Of a stretch of DNA of 64,000 nucleotides, positions 48,101 through 54,862 are shown piece after piece. Within the stretch, counting starts at the first letter, position 1, and every line of letters starts with the position of its first letter. Below the pieces are notes generated by a model that was given only the letters and a program-made list of their open reading frames with translations, had not been told where the DNA came from and ran no database searches. The stretch covers positions 24,776,653 to 24,840,652 of the forward strand of contig OZ010578.1 in assembly GCA_963932145.1 (NCBI GenBank), given 5' to 3'. A program made the translations under genes and the position numbers. The stretch comes from Acanthosepion lycidas. Taxonomy: Eukaryota; Mollusca; Cephalopoda; Sepiida; Sepiidae.

Positions 48101-51100
48101 CGAATACAACTGTGTATTTTAGTAATTTTTAATTTGAGAAATTCAAATATTTTGTCTATTTTTTTTTTCTTTTCTTTTTTTTTTTAGAAATAATCTCGAC
48201 CCTCCGTGTTGTACTTGTGGTTTCAATTTTGGGAGAGAAGAACTTGGCCAAAGGATATTCACCCTTATGTCTTTTGATTGGTTTGACTGATATTATCGAT
48301 ACGGAACTAACAGGTACTTGAGGTCGTTTCTTTTACTCTTTAGTGGAAATCTTTTCAAGACATTTACATGATTATCCGGTACTTGACGGATGGGTCAGTT
48401 TAAAATAATTTTAAAAGCATTTTATATATCTTTCTTTATACTATCCTGAATATTATTACTTTTAATTATTACTAATTATTTATTTCCGCTTAATTACTTA
48501 TCATGCATACAGTAATCATATATATGAAATAGACTTTAGCAATAAGAATAAGAATAAGAATATTTCTCAGGTAAAAAGTTTTTCGTCTTACATTTACGCC
48601 ATGACTTAAATCCAGTTATTTTTTTAGATCTGATGTCATCATTGATATAAAACAGTAAATTTACAAAGAGCCTCACTTCACATTTCTCTGATATTCAGAC
48701 TAACACTGGCCCATGAGACAATAACTTGATAAATGTGAAAAACTGTATCGACTTTCTATCAAAAGGCACAAACTATATATCTTATTCATGTATTGACTGA
48801 TAAAATATCCCAATACCAAGAGTTGAGCATTTTTGCTATTAAAGATGCACCAGCTAAGACCACTATGCTGTTTACATATGATCGAATCACTCTCAGTCTC
48901 TTCGTATTCCACTTGTACGAAGGAAGTTCCACTCAGAAAGCATCTTCAGAGCTGCTACTTTGTGGAACAGGCTCCGTATTGGATTCTTTCCCGATCACTA
49001 CTGTTCAAGCTCAGGTTCAATTACATATCTTCATAATTAGCAATTACTTCTTTCTCTTAAATCCATAGAACCTTCTCATTCAGTTGTGACACTATAAAGG
49101 GTCAGTGGTAACAGTTTAAAGGAGTCTGACAGTATATATGGTCACTGGTAGTAGTTTAAGAGTAGGTGACTATCGTGACACTGGTAGTATGGAAATAGGA
49201 TTAAAAGGGGTGTAAACCTCGTATAATATTTGAGCATTGGAAGGGTTGAAAACGTAAGAAAAACATAAGGTGAAAAACATGCATTGAAATATGAAGTGAA
49301 GGAAAAAAGATGAATATTTTTCTTTCTGATATACTGAAGAAGCAAATAAGTTGATATGAGTCTAAGAAAGCTGGAATGTAAAAAAGTAAAAAAAGTTCTT
49401 TACCGATTTTAAATAAATATTTTTGTTTTGATAAAAACGACCGATTGTCGCAGAGAATATTTAGGTCGTATTGGTAAAACTACAAACTAAAAGATTGCCG
49501 TTTCGAAATAAATAATTTGGTTTTGAAAAGTTGACTGCTTAGTATTCGATGGTCATTGTCGGACGGGGAGCAAATTCAAGTAAAGCCAAAAATATAAACA
49601 ATGTAGTTTGAATTGAGTTGTATTTGGCAATCGAGATTTCTTTGCCAATTGGAAATAGTTTTATTAAATGCACAAAAGTTTTTAACGAAAAAATATTGTT
49701 GGGTAAAAGGATTTTTAACATAAAGTTTATTGTTTTGAAATACCAGACCGCTTTGTTTGAAGGTCGGTATCATTTCTCCAGGTTTGGAAAAAAATAAGTA
49801 ATTGATGAATATGTAATGTGCTTTGGGGAGTGGTAACAGATGGACGAGATGCATATAAACCGAACGCTTGGTTGAAGCCAGAAGTAGCAGTTGCAAGAGG
49901 CAAGTCGCTGGATGTCAGCAGTGGCAGGGAGAGACTGGAAGAAGCCACGTGACCTGCTGCCGAGAAAATGGATTGCATTGAGCTTTGATGACTAGAATTA
50001 ACGACGACCTAACATCTTGTGTGAATGTTTAGCCAGCTCCAAATTTTAGAAGCAAGAAATACAGTGTCACGATAGAGAGTCTAATGGGGAGTGTTAATTT
50101 TGTTGCATCAACGATTATATAAACCCATCGAAAATTAACCCAGTGACCTTCTTCAATATTTGTTATGATATTTGTACCGGTGGAAACATTCTTGTCCTTT
50201 TTCATAGTACGGTCCCGCCAACTCGATTCAATGCTTAAAGTAAGGACGGAAATTCGATCTTCACTTCACTGTGATCAAAGTACACAATGTGGGTAGAGCA
50301 GATGAAGGAACGAAGCGGTCAACAAATAACCATCAGTTGACCGGCGTCATTGCTGACTAGCGCGGAAATAATCCAGGACCGAGCTGTATAGAGTAATCCT
50401 CTTCTTTTAATGGCTCTTGAGCTTAGTATTGTGTGAAATTTTAGTAAAATAATGAAAAACAGGATGTCTAATATTGGTCCATAAAAAACAAGACTACAAT
50501 GTAATTAATAAATGTGGAGAACAAGGTTGTTTCACATTTTGAACGATAGAAATTACATTTATTCTTTATGGAATGAGTCCTACAAAACCCCAATTTCAAT
50601 TATTAAAGATGCTACACTCATTAGATAAGGAGTGAGAATACAACTGCTGCTGTTCGAATGATCCTTAAAGTTTAGAAGGCTCTACATAAGAAAGAAGCCT
50701 TTCTATTTCATGAAGAGATTTTTAAAAAAAAGTATTTGAAAAACTTGTCAAACCAAACAAAGAGAATGCGTTATGCTTTGAATTCGAGCACAATATCCCT
50801 TGACCCAATTTGCTAATTGAATATAAATTCTACTTAATACAACTCTGTTCGTCTTTGATATTCACTGGGCCAATCTAGAAACGTTGGAAATGGGCCTTGT
50901 ACTGGGTGAACCTTTAGTAAAAGGATGAAACACAGAAGCTATTTGAAAATATTCCTTATATTCAGGCTAATACTGGTCCATAGAAAATCAAGACAACAAT
51001 GTGATAAATAAATGTGGATAGCAAGTTTCAGTGTCACACCTGAAAGGTAATAATTACATTTATTCTTTATGAAATGAGACGTAGAATAGACAAACTCCAG

Positions 51101-53156
51101 GAGTTGTGTTCTTCTATTACTAAAAACGCAGCAGCCGCTAGATTAGGGGTCTGAAAATATTGCTGTTTGCACGATCCTTAAAATTAATAAGGTTCTACAT
51201 AAGAGAAAAACCTTTGTATTTTATGAAGAGATAAAAAAAAAAGAATTTGAAAAAACTGTTAAACCAAACAGAGACAATGCGTTATGCTTTGAATTCGAGC
51301 ACAATTTTCACTGAGCCAATTTTCTAGCTGGATATAAATTCTACTTAAGACAAGTCTGTTTGTTCCCCTTTGATATTCATTGAACCAAGTCTGGAAATGT
51401 TGCAGTGTACTCCTGATCAGTGTCATATGATATACATGGCTTCAATGAAATAACAGCTTGCCTGTTTCATTAAATAAGTATGTATGTTTAAAAAAACTGC
51501 GAGAAAAATATTTTTTATAGATGGCTATAAAGGACAAAATAACAACTATACAATCTATTGAAGATAACTCCGGGTTTTGTGCTTTTTGGGGCAGACACTT
51601 GATTTGAATCTTGAGTGTCGGATAATACAAATACTAAAGCAAATAACAAAGAGATAGTTTTTAAATATAACAAAGGGATAGTGTTTAAAGACGAAAATAG
51701 ACTCCTTTCTAAATCCACACATCATATGACAAAGAAACGGTTCATTTCTTTGCTAACTGTATATCATAAAGCGTGCGCATGAGCGCACACACCGACGCGC
51801 ACAGAATTTAATCCTGGATTGATCTTTCTCATTTAAATTGCATACTTGGAATATTTTTCTGATTTAAATTGTATACTTGGAGATAAGACATGGTTGATAT
51901 AAGCAAGTTTTTTTTCTGTGATTTAAAGGTTAGATGGTTTGCTCATTCTGAGGTATCGTATATCAGCTGTCGGAGTCGAAATAAACACATAGAAGAAAAT
52001 CAACACCCTTATTTAGACGAGTGTTATAGACTGGTGGGAGATATATTCAATGAATTATCGCTTTCTAATGGTTGAGAGTTGCTGATTTCATCGCTGGCGG
52101 AAGGCATCATTGTTGAAGGATGCGAATCGGTGTCGCTGACGATGGCATGTGTAATTGTGTAGCTACCGTAATCGGTTAAGCTTGCCTGCAGTGGGAAGTC
52201 AGTTGTTAACGCCAGCCGACCTGGATCAGCCACCGTCGGTGAAATCAGCGTTTGCTTTATGGTGAAAACACACCTATTCTATAGTTAATAGACTCTCCCA
52301 CCTAATATAAGTAGGAGTAGTAAGAGAAACAAAGGTCAGTCGATGTCGGACGACAGTAGTCGACAGTTAGTCGAATACGAAAGTAGTCAGCGACCACAAG
52401 TTTACTCTGCGTAATACCTATTATATCAAGTTCCTAACGTTTTGTACGTCGAACTTATTTAGGACAGATTTAGTACAAATACAAGGCTCCACTGCGAAAT
52501 AACTCCACAACATATAGTGAGTTAGTGGTTCAGAAAATGCTGCTGCAAAAACTGAGTGGGCCTTTTCTGATTAGTCAGAAAAATGTTTTATGACACTGTT
52601 ATTTGGGTGGGGGCGGTATTCCGGAAGTAAGTGCGCGGAACCGAGCGAAATTAAATACTGTTTTTTTTTTATATATAATATGAGCTGTGGATGTCGAAGT
52701 GAGCACTTTCCTTTGAGTTAAAGAATTGGGGTCCCGACAGGATACGACGCATTAACGAAAGATAAAAATTTCTGTGAGGAAAGAATTCTGCAGTTGTTCG
52801 AAAAATGACAGAAATAATGAAAAAAGAAAAATAAAGAATGTAAAAAAAGTTCTTAAAAAGGTCAATGTAAAAACGTCTTTACTTGTTTTACTTAATGAAA
52901 TGAACGGAAGTTCTTTCCCAATTCGCCCCCAATTAAAACAGATTATAATGCCGAGTTTAAATATTCGAATCTTGTTATAATTCATAAGGGATTATGTACT
53001 CATATTTTCTTATTTTTTTTTTCTTCAGGTTTATTGTTTGATGCAACGCAGTCTTTAGATGCCATCTTTTATTCTATTTCGGCTTCTGTATTTATTTCCT
53101 GCATCATTTCAATTGGAATTATCTATATGCAACGAAAAAGGAAATTCTACGAATAA
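22582..53156 (+). CDS. SLC16 / monocarboxylate-transporter-like protein, 8 coding exons, 490 aa
   Basis: Joining eight GT/AG-bordered exons (22582-22849, 22959-23105, 30973-31239, 31908-32002, 37674-37845, 42462-42731, 48188-48313, 53029-53156) gives 1473 bases in one frame: 490 codons plus TAA, a usual MCT length. DGGWGW (residues 32-37) at the start of membrane segment 1 is the MCT signature, and [19 protein letters not shown] near segment 5 is the second conserved block. About 12 membrane segments are expected, six before and six after the charged loop of exons 4-5. The family carries small carboxylates or related solutes across the plasma membrane. Residues matching Lys38, Asp302 and Arg306 of mammalian MCT1 appear as Ala, Phe and Asp, so proton-coupled lactate transport should not be assumed. 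It may be closer to the orphan MCT group. An AG acceptor right before A-ATG implies a 5' UTR exon upstream, not located. Confidence 0.9.
22959..23105 (+). CDS. SLC16-like gene, coding exon 2
   Basis: Acceptor TTAACCAG, donor GTAAGA. Encodes [20 protein letters not shown] and [12 protein letters not shown], membrane segments 2-3 with the usual R/H-rich cytosolic turn. Phase 1 at both ends. Confidence 0.92.
23400..24300. other. Intron 2, no recognised feature
   Basis: AT-rich intronic sequence. I see no exon, RNA gene or known repeat. Confidence 0.4.
24310..24545. repeat. Two-copy tandem duplication, about 118-bp unit
   Basis: AACACATGGCTTGTCAACAA and the following AATAATATATAGAGATCGAT recur about 118 bases later as ACACATGGATTGTCAACAAA and AGAATAATATACAAGGATCA. 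Both continue into ATGGTAAA(C/A)ATTAATAA. Confidence 0.8.
24590..24875 (+). repeat. Dispersed repeat family R1, copy 1 (TATA-bearing)
   Basis: Contains GGGTATATAAATACTTCTCA followed by AATGCTCAATTCAGTGAATC, AAGTGAGCAGAACCTTTTGT and TTCTACTTAGAAGGCCAGAC. Three more copies on the same strand lie at 25946-26118, 27700-27860 and 29370-29630. The right end is a (TA)n tract. No coding capacity; SINE-like or terminal-repeat-like (inference). Confidence 0.6.
24876..24911. repeat. (TA)n microsatellite
   Basis: TA tract ending R1 copy 1. ATCTGGCCTTCTAAGTATCA just after it is an inverted echo of the R1 end. Confidence 0.9.
25742..25946. repeat. (TA)n microsatellite split by a MITE
   Basis: TA tracts at 25742-25800 and 25881-25946 are separated only by the 80-bp mariner MITE. 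Confidence 0.95.
25801..25880. mobile_element. Mariner-type MITE (80 bp) inserted in (TA)n
   Basis: TTAGGTTGGTGCAAAAATAA opens and TTATTTTTGCACCAACCTAA closes the unit. The arms are perfect for over 20 bases. The length of 80 matches MADE1-type mariner MITEs. TA flanks are present trivially because the target is (TA)n. The interior differs from the 4175 and 18568 copies. Confidence 0.95.
25946..26118 (+). repeat. Repeat family R1, copy 2
   Basis: GCTCGATTCAGTGAGTTAAG, AAGTGAGCAGAACCTTTTAT and TTACATTTAGAAGGCCAGAG match copy 1. It ends in an (AC)n(TA)n tract. Confidence 0.6.
26121..26191. repeat. (AC)n(TA)n compound microsatellite
   Basis: AC tract to about 26153, then TA. Confidence 0.95.
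26487..26797 (+). mobile_element. 3' tail of the 15.5-kb LINE family
   Basis: ACGAGGCTGGCATCCCGCTC onward is nearly identical to 17478-17645 and continues beyond where that copy diverges, to TTGCTTGGGGTGAAATGCTT, followed directly by (TA)n. It therefore shows the family's true 3' end and a TA-rich tail. Only the last C-terminal residues (LWNSLP region) and the 3' UTR are present. Confidence 0.85.
26798..26851. repeat. (TA)n tail of the LINE fragment
   Basis: TA tract directly after the LINE 3' end. Confidence 0.95.
27700..27860 (+). repeat. Repeat family R1, copy 3
   Basis: AAAATGCTTTATTTAGGTAG, GTGTTATCGTTTCAGTAAGC and ATAATATCAATCAA align with R1 copy 4, more diverged than copies 1 and 2. 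Confidence 0.5.
27955..28915 (-). mobile_element. LINE (Jockey/CR1 group) with internal deletion
   Basis: The minus strand reads [20 protein letters not shown].., [20 protein letters not shown] and SDKAKLF (start of the reverse-transcriptase region), [13 protein letters not shown], then jumps to [13 protein letters not shown] and [13 protein letters not shown], and ends with [16 protein letters not shown] and KLNLLKFRV, the C terminus. The catalytic core is deleted, several stops and frameshifts are present, and an A-rich tract interrupts it near 28160-28225. It is in reverse orientation inside intron 2. Confidence 0.75.
29370..29630 (+). repeat. Repeat family R1, copy 4
   Basis: AATGCTTGATTTAGGGAACT, GTGTTATCTTTCAAGTAAGC and the upstream TGTTTATAAATATTTGGTAG match copies 1-3. 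It lies just before the RTE fragment. Confidence 0.55.
29640..30240 (+). mobile_element. RTE-type LINE, C-terminal fragment
   Basis: [38 protein letters not shown], then in another frame [20 protein letters not shown] and [19 protein letters not shown], and a third block IAYPMSL further on. These are the landmark C-terminal blocks of RTE-clade reverse transcriptases (LLYGCE.W, RRML.I.W..H..N..VL). At least three frame breaks. Confidence 0.75.
30973..31239 (+). CDS. SLC16-like gene, coding exon 3
   Basis: Acceptor TTCTTTCAG, donor GTAAGT. Encodes [38 protein letters not shown] and [20 protein letters not shown], segments 4-6, ending in the basic loop [11 protein letters not shown]. It follows a 7.9-kb intron full of repeats. 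Confidence 0.92.
31425..31517. repeat. (TA)n microsatellite, 93 bp
   Basis: Longest uninterrupted TA run in intron 3 (exon 3 to exon 4), in an intron of only 668 bases. Confidence 0.97.
31625..31700 (-). repeat. tRNA-like sequence (SINE head or tRNA pseudogene)
   Basis: On the minus strand GCAAGTTCGAATCTTGC forms a perfect 5-bp T-arm with a 7-base loop and a B-box (GTTCGAATC). It is preceded by CCCTCTGCCCAGAGGG, an anticodon-arm-like hairpin, and GCGACCGAGTTGG, a D-arm-like block. No 7-bp acceptor stem closes it, so it is not a working tRNA gene. Confidence 0.55.
31908..32002 (+). CDS. SLC16-like gene, coding exon 4
   Basis: 95 bases between TCTTCAG and GTAAAT encode the charged cytosolic loop [20 protein letters not shown]. 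The identity of this exon is supported by its same-length relic at 1602-1696. Confidence 0.85.
32099..32138. repeat. (AAT)n microsatellite
   Basis: AAT tract immediately upstream of the degenerate LINE. A matching TAA tract closes it at 34291. Confidence 0.9.
32140..34290 (+). mobile_element. Decayed LINE (site-specific-like, endonuclease-free reverse transcriptase type)
   Basis: Blocks in order across several frames: [73 protein letters not shown] (GDSLSPLLF-type motif), [90 protein letters not shown]. The catalytic aspartate box (FYMDD in relatives) is worn away. Many frame breaks. This family is common in mollusc and cnidarian genomes. I am unsure of the clade (R2/NeSL-like suggested). 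Confidence 0.7.
34291..34351. repeat. (TAA)n tail
   Basis: TAA tract at the 3' end of the LINE, probably its tail or target. Confidence 0.9.
34542..34588. repeat. (TA)n microsatellite
   Basis: TA tract directly before the 34590 dispersed repeat. Confidence 0.95.
34590..35110 (+). repeat. LTR-like dispersed repeat, copy 1 (fossil)
   Basis: About 330 bases match 52250-52560 in reverse orientation (GTACAAAACGTTCGGAACTT, TTGATATAATAGGTAAT, GTGGGAGAGTCTATTAACTA). The other copy leads into a gag-like frame, so these are likely the 5' region (LTR plus leader) of an LTR retroelement. Non-coding, fragmentary and old. The following 600 bases to about 35700 are less AT-rich and may belong to the same element, but nothing was identified. 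Confidence 0.5.
35878..35985. repeat. Three-copy tandem repeat, about 39 bp
   Basis: AATGATTTAATTATACAAGT with CCTACTAATTATAC is repeated three times. Confidence 0.85.
36005..36840 (-). mobile_element. L1/Tx1-type LINE fragment (endonuclease end and linker)
   Basis: The minus strand reads [40 protein letters not shown] (the SDH..V..L......G.WK.N.SLL end of the APE endonuclease), then [14 protein letters not shown] and [10 protein letters not shown], and [20 protein letters not shown] with EATVCEGE. These are landmarks of Tx1-like elements before the reverse transcriptase. It carries stops and several frameshifts. The reverse transcriptase is absent. Confidence 0.7.
36990..37440. other. Less AT-rich block without assigned gene
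   Basis: CG- and GC-richer than its surroundings, next to the Tx1-type fragment and possibly its 5' part on the minus strand. It contains GGTTCGCTCCCTCATCAGGG with AGCC, a small hairpin. Nothing more is identified. Confidence 0.35.
37470..37527. repeat. (TA)n microsatellite
   Basis: TA tract 147 bases before exon 5. Confidence 0.95.
37674..37845 (+). CDS. SLC16-like gene, coding exon 5
   Basis: Acceptor GATTTTCAG, donor GTAAGT. Encodes the rest of the polar loop ([14 protein letters not shown].., [20 protein letters not shown]) and the start of membrane segment 7 ([10 protein letters not shown]). Confidence 0.9.
38060..40185. repeat. Large degenerate minisatellite, about 56-60-bp unit, in intron 5
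   Basis: The repeating theme is CTAGTATTTCTAAGAATAAT, then CATTTTCTTTCATTTCTTAT and AATATTCCTTGC. More than 30 diverged copies fill about 2.1 kb. The array is interrupted by the SINE at 38159-38423. Exact unit boundaries drift. Confidence 0.85.
38159..38423 (-). mobile_element. SINE with U2 snRNA-like head
   Basis: The 265-bp insert is flanked by identical CTTATAATATTGCTT (38144-38158 and 38424-38438), a 15-bp target duplication. Read on the minus strand the head is GCCCGGCCCGTTTAGGATCA then AAGTGTAGTATCTGTGC. The last part matches the U2 snRNA block AAGATCA-AGTGTAGTATCTGT with one extra A, in the position expected from the U2 5' end (CTCGGCC..). The body is GC-rich with hairpins (CCTTCGGGG, CTGAACCCG) and ends GTGGGTGGATTAATAAATA. 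snRNA-headed SINEs (SINEU) are known in other animals. This family assignment is by eye. Confidence 0.6.
40198..40312. repeat. 45-bp inverted repeat (hairpin)
   Basis: CAACTAGAAGAATTTAGAAA.. (40198-40242) and its near-perfect inverse ending ..TTTCTAAGTTCTTCCAGTTG (40268-40312) are separated by 25 bases. No coding sequence lies inside. Possible miniature foldback element or hairpin RNA source. Confidence 0.8.
40436..40478. repeat. (TA)n microsatellite
   Basis: TA tract directly before the larger hairpin. Confidence 0.95.
40483..40692. repeat. 85-bp inverted repeat (hairpin) with Penelope-type GCCGAAAGCTT
   Basis: Arms 40483-40567 and 40609-40692 are about 95% matched with a 41-bp loop. Each contains ATTCCAACGCTACATAAGAG and CATGAGCCGAAAGCTTCAAT (right arm: GAGCCGAAAACTTC). 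The AGCCGAAAGCTT block is shared with the Penelope-like terminal repeat at 8280-8300, so this is probably a terminal-repeat pair without a body. Confidence 0.75.
40801..40914. repeat. (AC)n(GC)(TA)n compound microsatellite
   Basis: AC tract with a GCGCGC core, then TA. Confidence 0.95.
40918..40980. repeat. Fragment of the GTCC foldback family
   Basis: GTAACAGCAAAATTGTCCAA and GTAACAGCATAATTGTCCAA repeat in tandem, recalling the arms of the 3960-4695 element. Confidence 0.4.
41564..41613. repeat. (TA)n(TG)n microsatellite
   Basis: Compound tract in intron 5. Confidence 0.95.
41905..41965 (+). repeat. Hammerhead-like motif: CTGATGA + stem + GAAAC
   Basis: TTGCAATCGG CTGATGA GGTAC-loop-GCATC GAAAC T CGACTGCAA. 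The outer strands TTGCAATCG/CGACTGCAA pair with one mismatch. The inner stem GGTAC/GCATC pairs with one wobble and one mismatch. The CTGATGA and GAAA boxes are intact, but no stem III or NUH cleavage triplet is visible, so catalytic activity is doubtful. Probably a retroelement terminal-repeat relic. Confidence 0.4.
42117..42171. repeat. (TA)n microsatellite
   Basis: TA tract in intron 5, about 290 bases before exon 6. Confidence 0.95.
42462..42731 (+). CDS. SLC16-like gene, coding exon 6
   Basis: Acceptor TTTTTCCAG, donor GTGAGT. Encodes [40 protein letters not shown] (segment 8), [20 protein letters not shown] and [14 protein letters not shown]. In segment 8 the positions of MCT1 Asp302 and Arg306 are Phe and Asp. 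Confidence 0.92.
42890..44065 (+). mobile_element. Old LINE (Jockey/CR1 group) remnant in intron 6
   Basis: Pieces in different frames: [43 protein letters not shown] and [16 protein letters not shown]. They correspond to the reverse-transcriptase start, A motif, CHIW and LPRGCFP.NYNLG.FK C-terminal landmarks. Most of the middle is missing and many frames are broken. Its end runs straight into the 30-bp minisatellite. Confidence 0.65.
44080..47490. repeat. 30-bp minisatellite, interrupted by an LTR-type element
   Basis: The unit is close to CCTGTTCACAATCCATTACA plus TTTTTATAAA. Tandem blocks lie at about 44080-44290, 44450-44590 and 46410-47490. Between 46848 and 47120 the copies are nearly uniform (TTTTCAGGATCCATTAGATT, alternating TTTATAACCC and ATTATAAACC), a younger higher-order block. 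Period 30 keeps all frames open, giving a spurious [10 protein letters not shown]-repeat frame on the minus strand. Confidence 0.88.
44593..46409. mobile_element. LTR-retroelement-type insert (fossil), probably LTR plus leader
   Basis: A 1.8-kb insert breaks the 30-bp minisatellite. It begins TGTGACACC, ends TGCCACA and is flanked by GAAT on both sides (4-bp duplication). It contains a TATA-type promoter region near 45740 and, near 46290, TCACAATTGGCGTCGCGACC, which looks like an LTR end followed by a primer-binding-site-like block. A similar CACAATTGGTGCCGTGAC follows at 46350. No capsid or polymerase coding is present. I read it as a fragment with long terminal repeat and leader only, inactive. 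Confidence 0.6.
47650..48115. repeat. Repeat bounded by inverted hairpin/GAAACG motifs
   Basis: GGTGTATGTC..CGGG (47750-47770, minus sense) and CCCGGATCGACATACACCTG (48006-48025) are inverted. The right motif continues ACGAAGGCCAAAGG..ACGGTCGAAACGTTG. This is the same hairpin + GAAAC theme as at 1.1, 1.4 and 11.5 kb. Confidence 0.5.
48188..48313 (+). CDS. SLC16-like gene, coding exon 7
   Basis: Acceptor TTTTTTAG, donor GTACTT (a weaker donor). Encodes [20 protein letters not shown] and [19 protein letters not shown], the segment 10-11 region with the family's xxLxG...P shape. Confidence 0.88.
48690..49080 (+). mobile_element. LINE C-terminal fragment (Jockey/CR1 group)
   Basis: [20 protein letters not shown] and, after a frame change, [10 protein letters not shown] correspond to the LWNxLP..FPD.Y...FK.R.N.YLSS C terminus. 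Text upstream (48690-48870) resembles the start of the duplicated element at 50.4-51.4 kb, so the two repeats share sequence or are nested. Confidence 0.55.
49086..50075. mobile_element. Possible solo LTR (fossil)
   Basis: A block of about 0.99 kb begins TGTGACACTATAAAGG and ends near ACAGTGTCAC. Its opening resembles the insert at 44593 (TGTGACACCATTTAGG), and a TATA-like GCATATAAACC lies at 49853. No coding region and no clear target duplication were seen. Confidence 0.35.
50400..51420 (+). mobile_element. Tandemly duplicated remnant of an unidentified element
   Basis: Two units of about 510 bases (50400-50900, 50915-51420) align along their length, sharing AATGCGTTATGCTTTGAATT, CGAGCACAAT and AGGCTAATACTGGTCCATAG-type text. 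Both encode [10 protein letters not shown] plus YKFYL blocks with stops. After the second unit, [15 protein letters not shown] is readable. The pattern of a beta-strand-like FEFEHN block, then NEI.ACL..YI and an asparagine-rich DGC-like segment recalls transposase-like DUF7869 proteins. That assignment is tentative. Confidence 0.4.
51890..52560 (-). mobile_element. LTR-like dispersed repeat, copy 2, with short gag-like frame (fossil)
   Basis: 52250-52560 on the minus strand matches the repeat at 34590-35110. It is followed by an open frame of about 69 residues (52233-52024, [16 protein letters not shown]..) that could be the start of a capsid-type gene, the order expected for the 5' end of an LTR retroelement. 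The copy is a fragment and inactive, with the bulk of the element missing. Confidence 0.45.
53029..53156 (+). CDS. SLC16-like gene, coding exon 8 and stop
   Basis: Acceptor TTCTTCAG. Encodes [20 protein letters not shown], segment 12 ([13 protein letters not shown]), a short basic tail QRKRKFYE and TAA at 53154-53156. Copies of this exon with its UTR lie at 11835 and 13205. Confidence 0.92.
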
Positions 53157-53290
53157 CCACAGAAGAATAGTTTATAAAGAAAAAGGCACTTTCACAATTT
53201 AAATGTAACTATATGATGAAGTGTCAGCCAGATATTCAAGGTTTATTTAAATGCACGTCTTGATCTCAGATCAAAGAATTCATTCGTTAT
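53157..53290 (+). other. 3' UTR start of the SLC16-like gene
   Basis: CCACAGAAGAATAGTTTATA.., ATGATGAAGTGTC and GCACGTCTTGATC are shared with the relics at 11958-12085 and 13300-13420, which shows this is part of the duplicated gene body. No clear AATAAA was seen nearby. Confidence 0.65.
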
Positions 53291-53963
53291 GAAAAATTCT
53301 TAAAAAGAAATTTATAGAATCAGGAAACGCTGACTATTTGAGTTGCATTATTGTGAACAATTTCTTCTTTGAATAATTGTTTTCTTATTTCTTTTCTTTT
53401 TGATGATTACATTTTCCTTCTGTATGTTAATACAACTAATTGATTCTAGTTTGTATCAATTGAGAAGATGCAAAAGAAAACTTCACAATTAAAAGAAAAA
53501 AGATTAAAAATGGATTTTTAAAAAAAGGCAAAAGCTTATACAGGTGAATATTTTTCCGGTAGAATTTTTTTTTGCCAAATTATGTTGAAGAAATCATCCT
53601 GACCCTATAAGAATTAACGGAAGAGAGACTGCGAATCAATATTGGGAGCAACTTGAAAGATGACCACTGTCTTTTCCAGACTGCTAATGAGACCTAACTG
53701 TTTGCAGGAACGAGAAATATTATCCATTGGTTCTTGCATTTGTTATTCTGTTTGAGTGACCAAGTCACAGTCATCTACATTAAGAAGATCTCTTGTAATG
53801 TTTTCAATTTAGCAGAGAAGGGTCGGATGTTCAATAGTTTGCCTGTTGTACGATATCGAATATCCCCATTTTCTTTTTTTTTTTTCTTTACTGCCATTAA
53901 TTTTTAATTTTTACCTTCAGCGACACCCCGACTAAAATCGCTTTTGTATTTAAATTTGATACA

Positions 53964-53967
<4 letters not shown>

Positions 53968-54040
<73 letters not shown>
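53968..54040. repeat. (TA)n microsatellite
   Basis: TA tract, 73 bases. Confidence 0.95.
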
Positions 54041-54044
<4 letters not shown>

Positions 54045-54762
54045 AGAGATTGAACTTTGCCATGTACATAAGCACACCTATCTTTCTTTGGTGACTAGAA
54101 TGGCTCGAATTCTTGATAGAGGTCAACACAAAAATAACAAAGGTAAAAGGAATCAAAATTAGAACGCAATAGTGACTCACTCTTCACCCCGACACCTTGT
54201 CACTCATTCCACTCAAGGGTGATTTGTAAATATAATTTTGGCCATAATAATGAAGAAAGTTTTTTTTCAAATAGTCGTTTCTTCTATAGCACCATTGATA
54301 AGTCCGTCTTACTTAGACCGTAAAAATGTCTGTTTAATTCTTGAAATGAAGCATCAACAGCAACTTACTTGCTTTGTACCCTTTGTTGTTTTTTTACCTT
54401 TTTATTTTTATTTATTTTTTGCTTTCTGTTCCCCATTTTTCTTTCTTTTTTTCACTACTGCAATTAATTTTAAATTTTAACCTCAATTAAATCCACTTGT
54501 TGAAATTGGAATGAAGTTGTACTTTATAACTTTGGTGTAAATTAAAAAATATTTGACCACAGCTAACTGCATTCTTACTGGTTCATGTTGTTGCTGGACG
54601 TTTTAGTTAAAGAGTTTTCTGCATTTCTATCTTGTAATAAAGTGTCTTAAACCCTGACGTGACAAAAGTGAATTAATTTCCCACCCGATTTTTTTAGTTA
54701 GAATACATAAGAACTTACTAAGTTAAAACTTAATATAATCTATTTCTTCTTAGTTTATACAT

Positions 54763-54778
54763 ATGATCACACACACAA

Positions 54779-54860
<82 letters not shown>
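54763..54860. repeat. (AC)n(TA)n microsatellite
   Basis: Compound tract that runs directly into the minisatellite. Confidence 0.95.
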
Positions 54861-54862
<2 letters not shown>

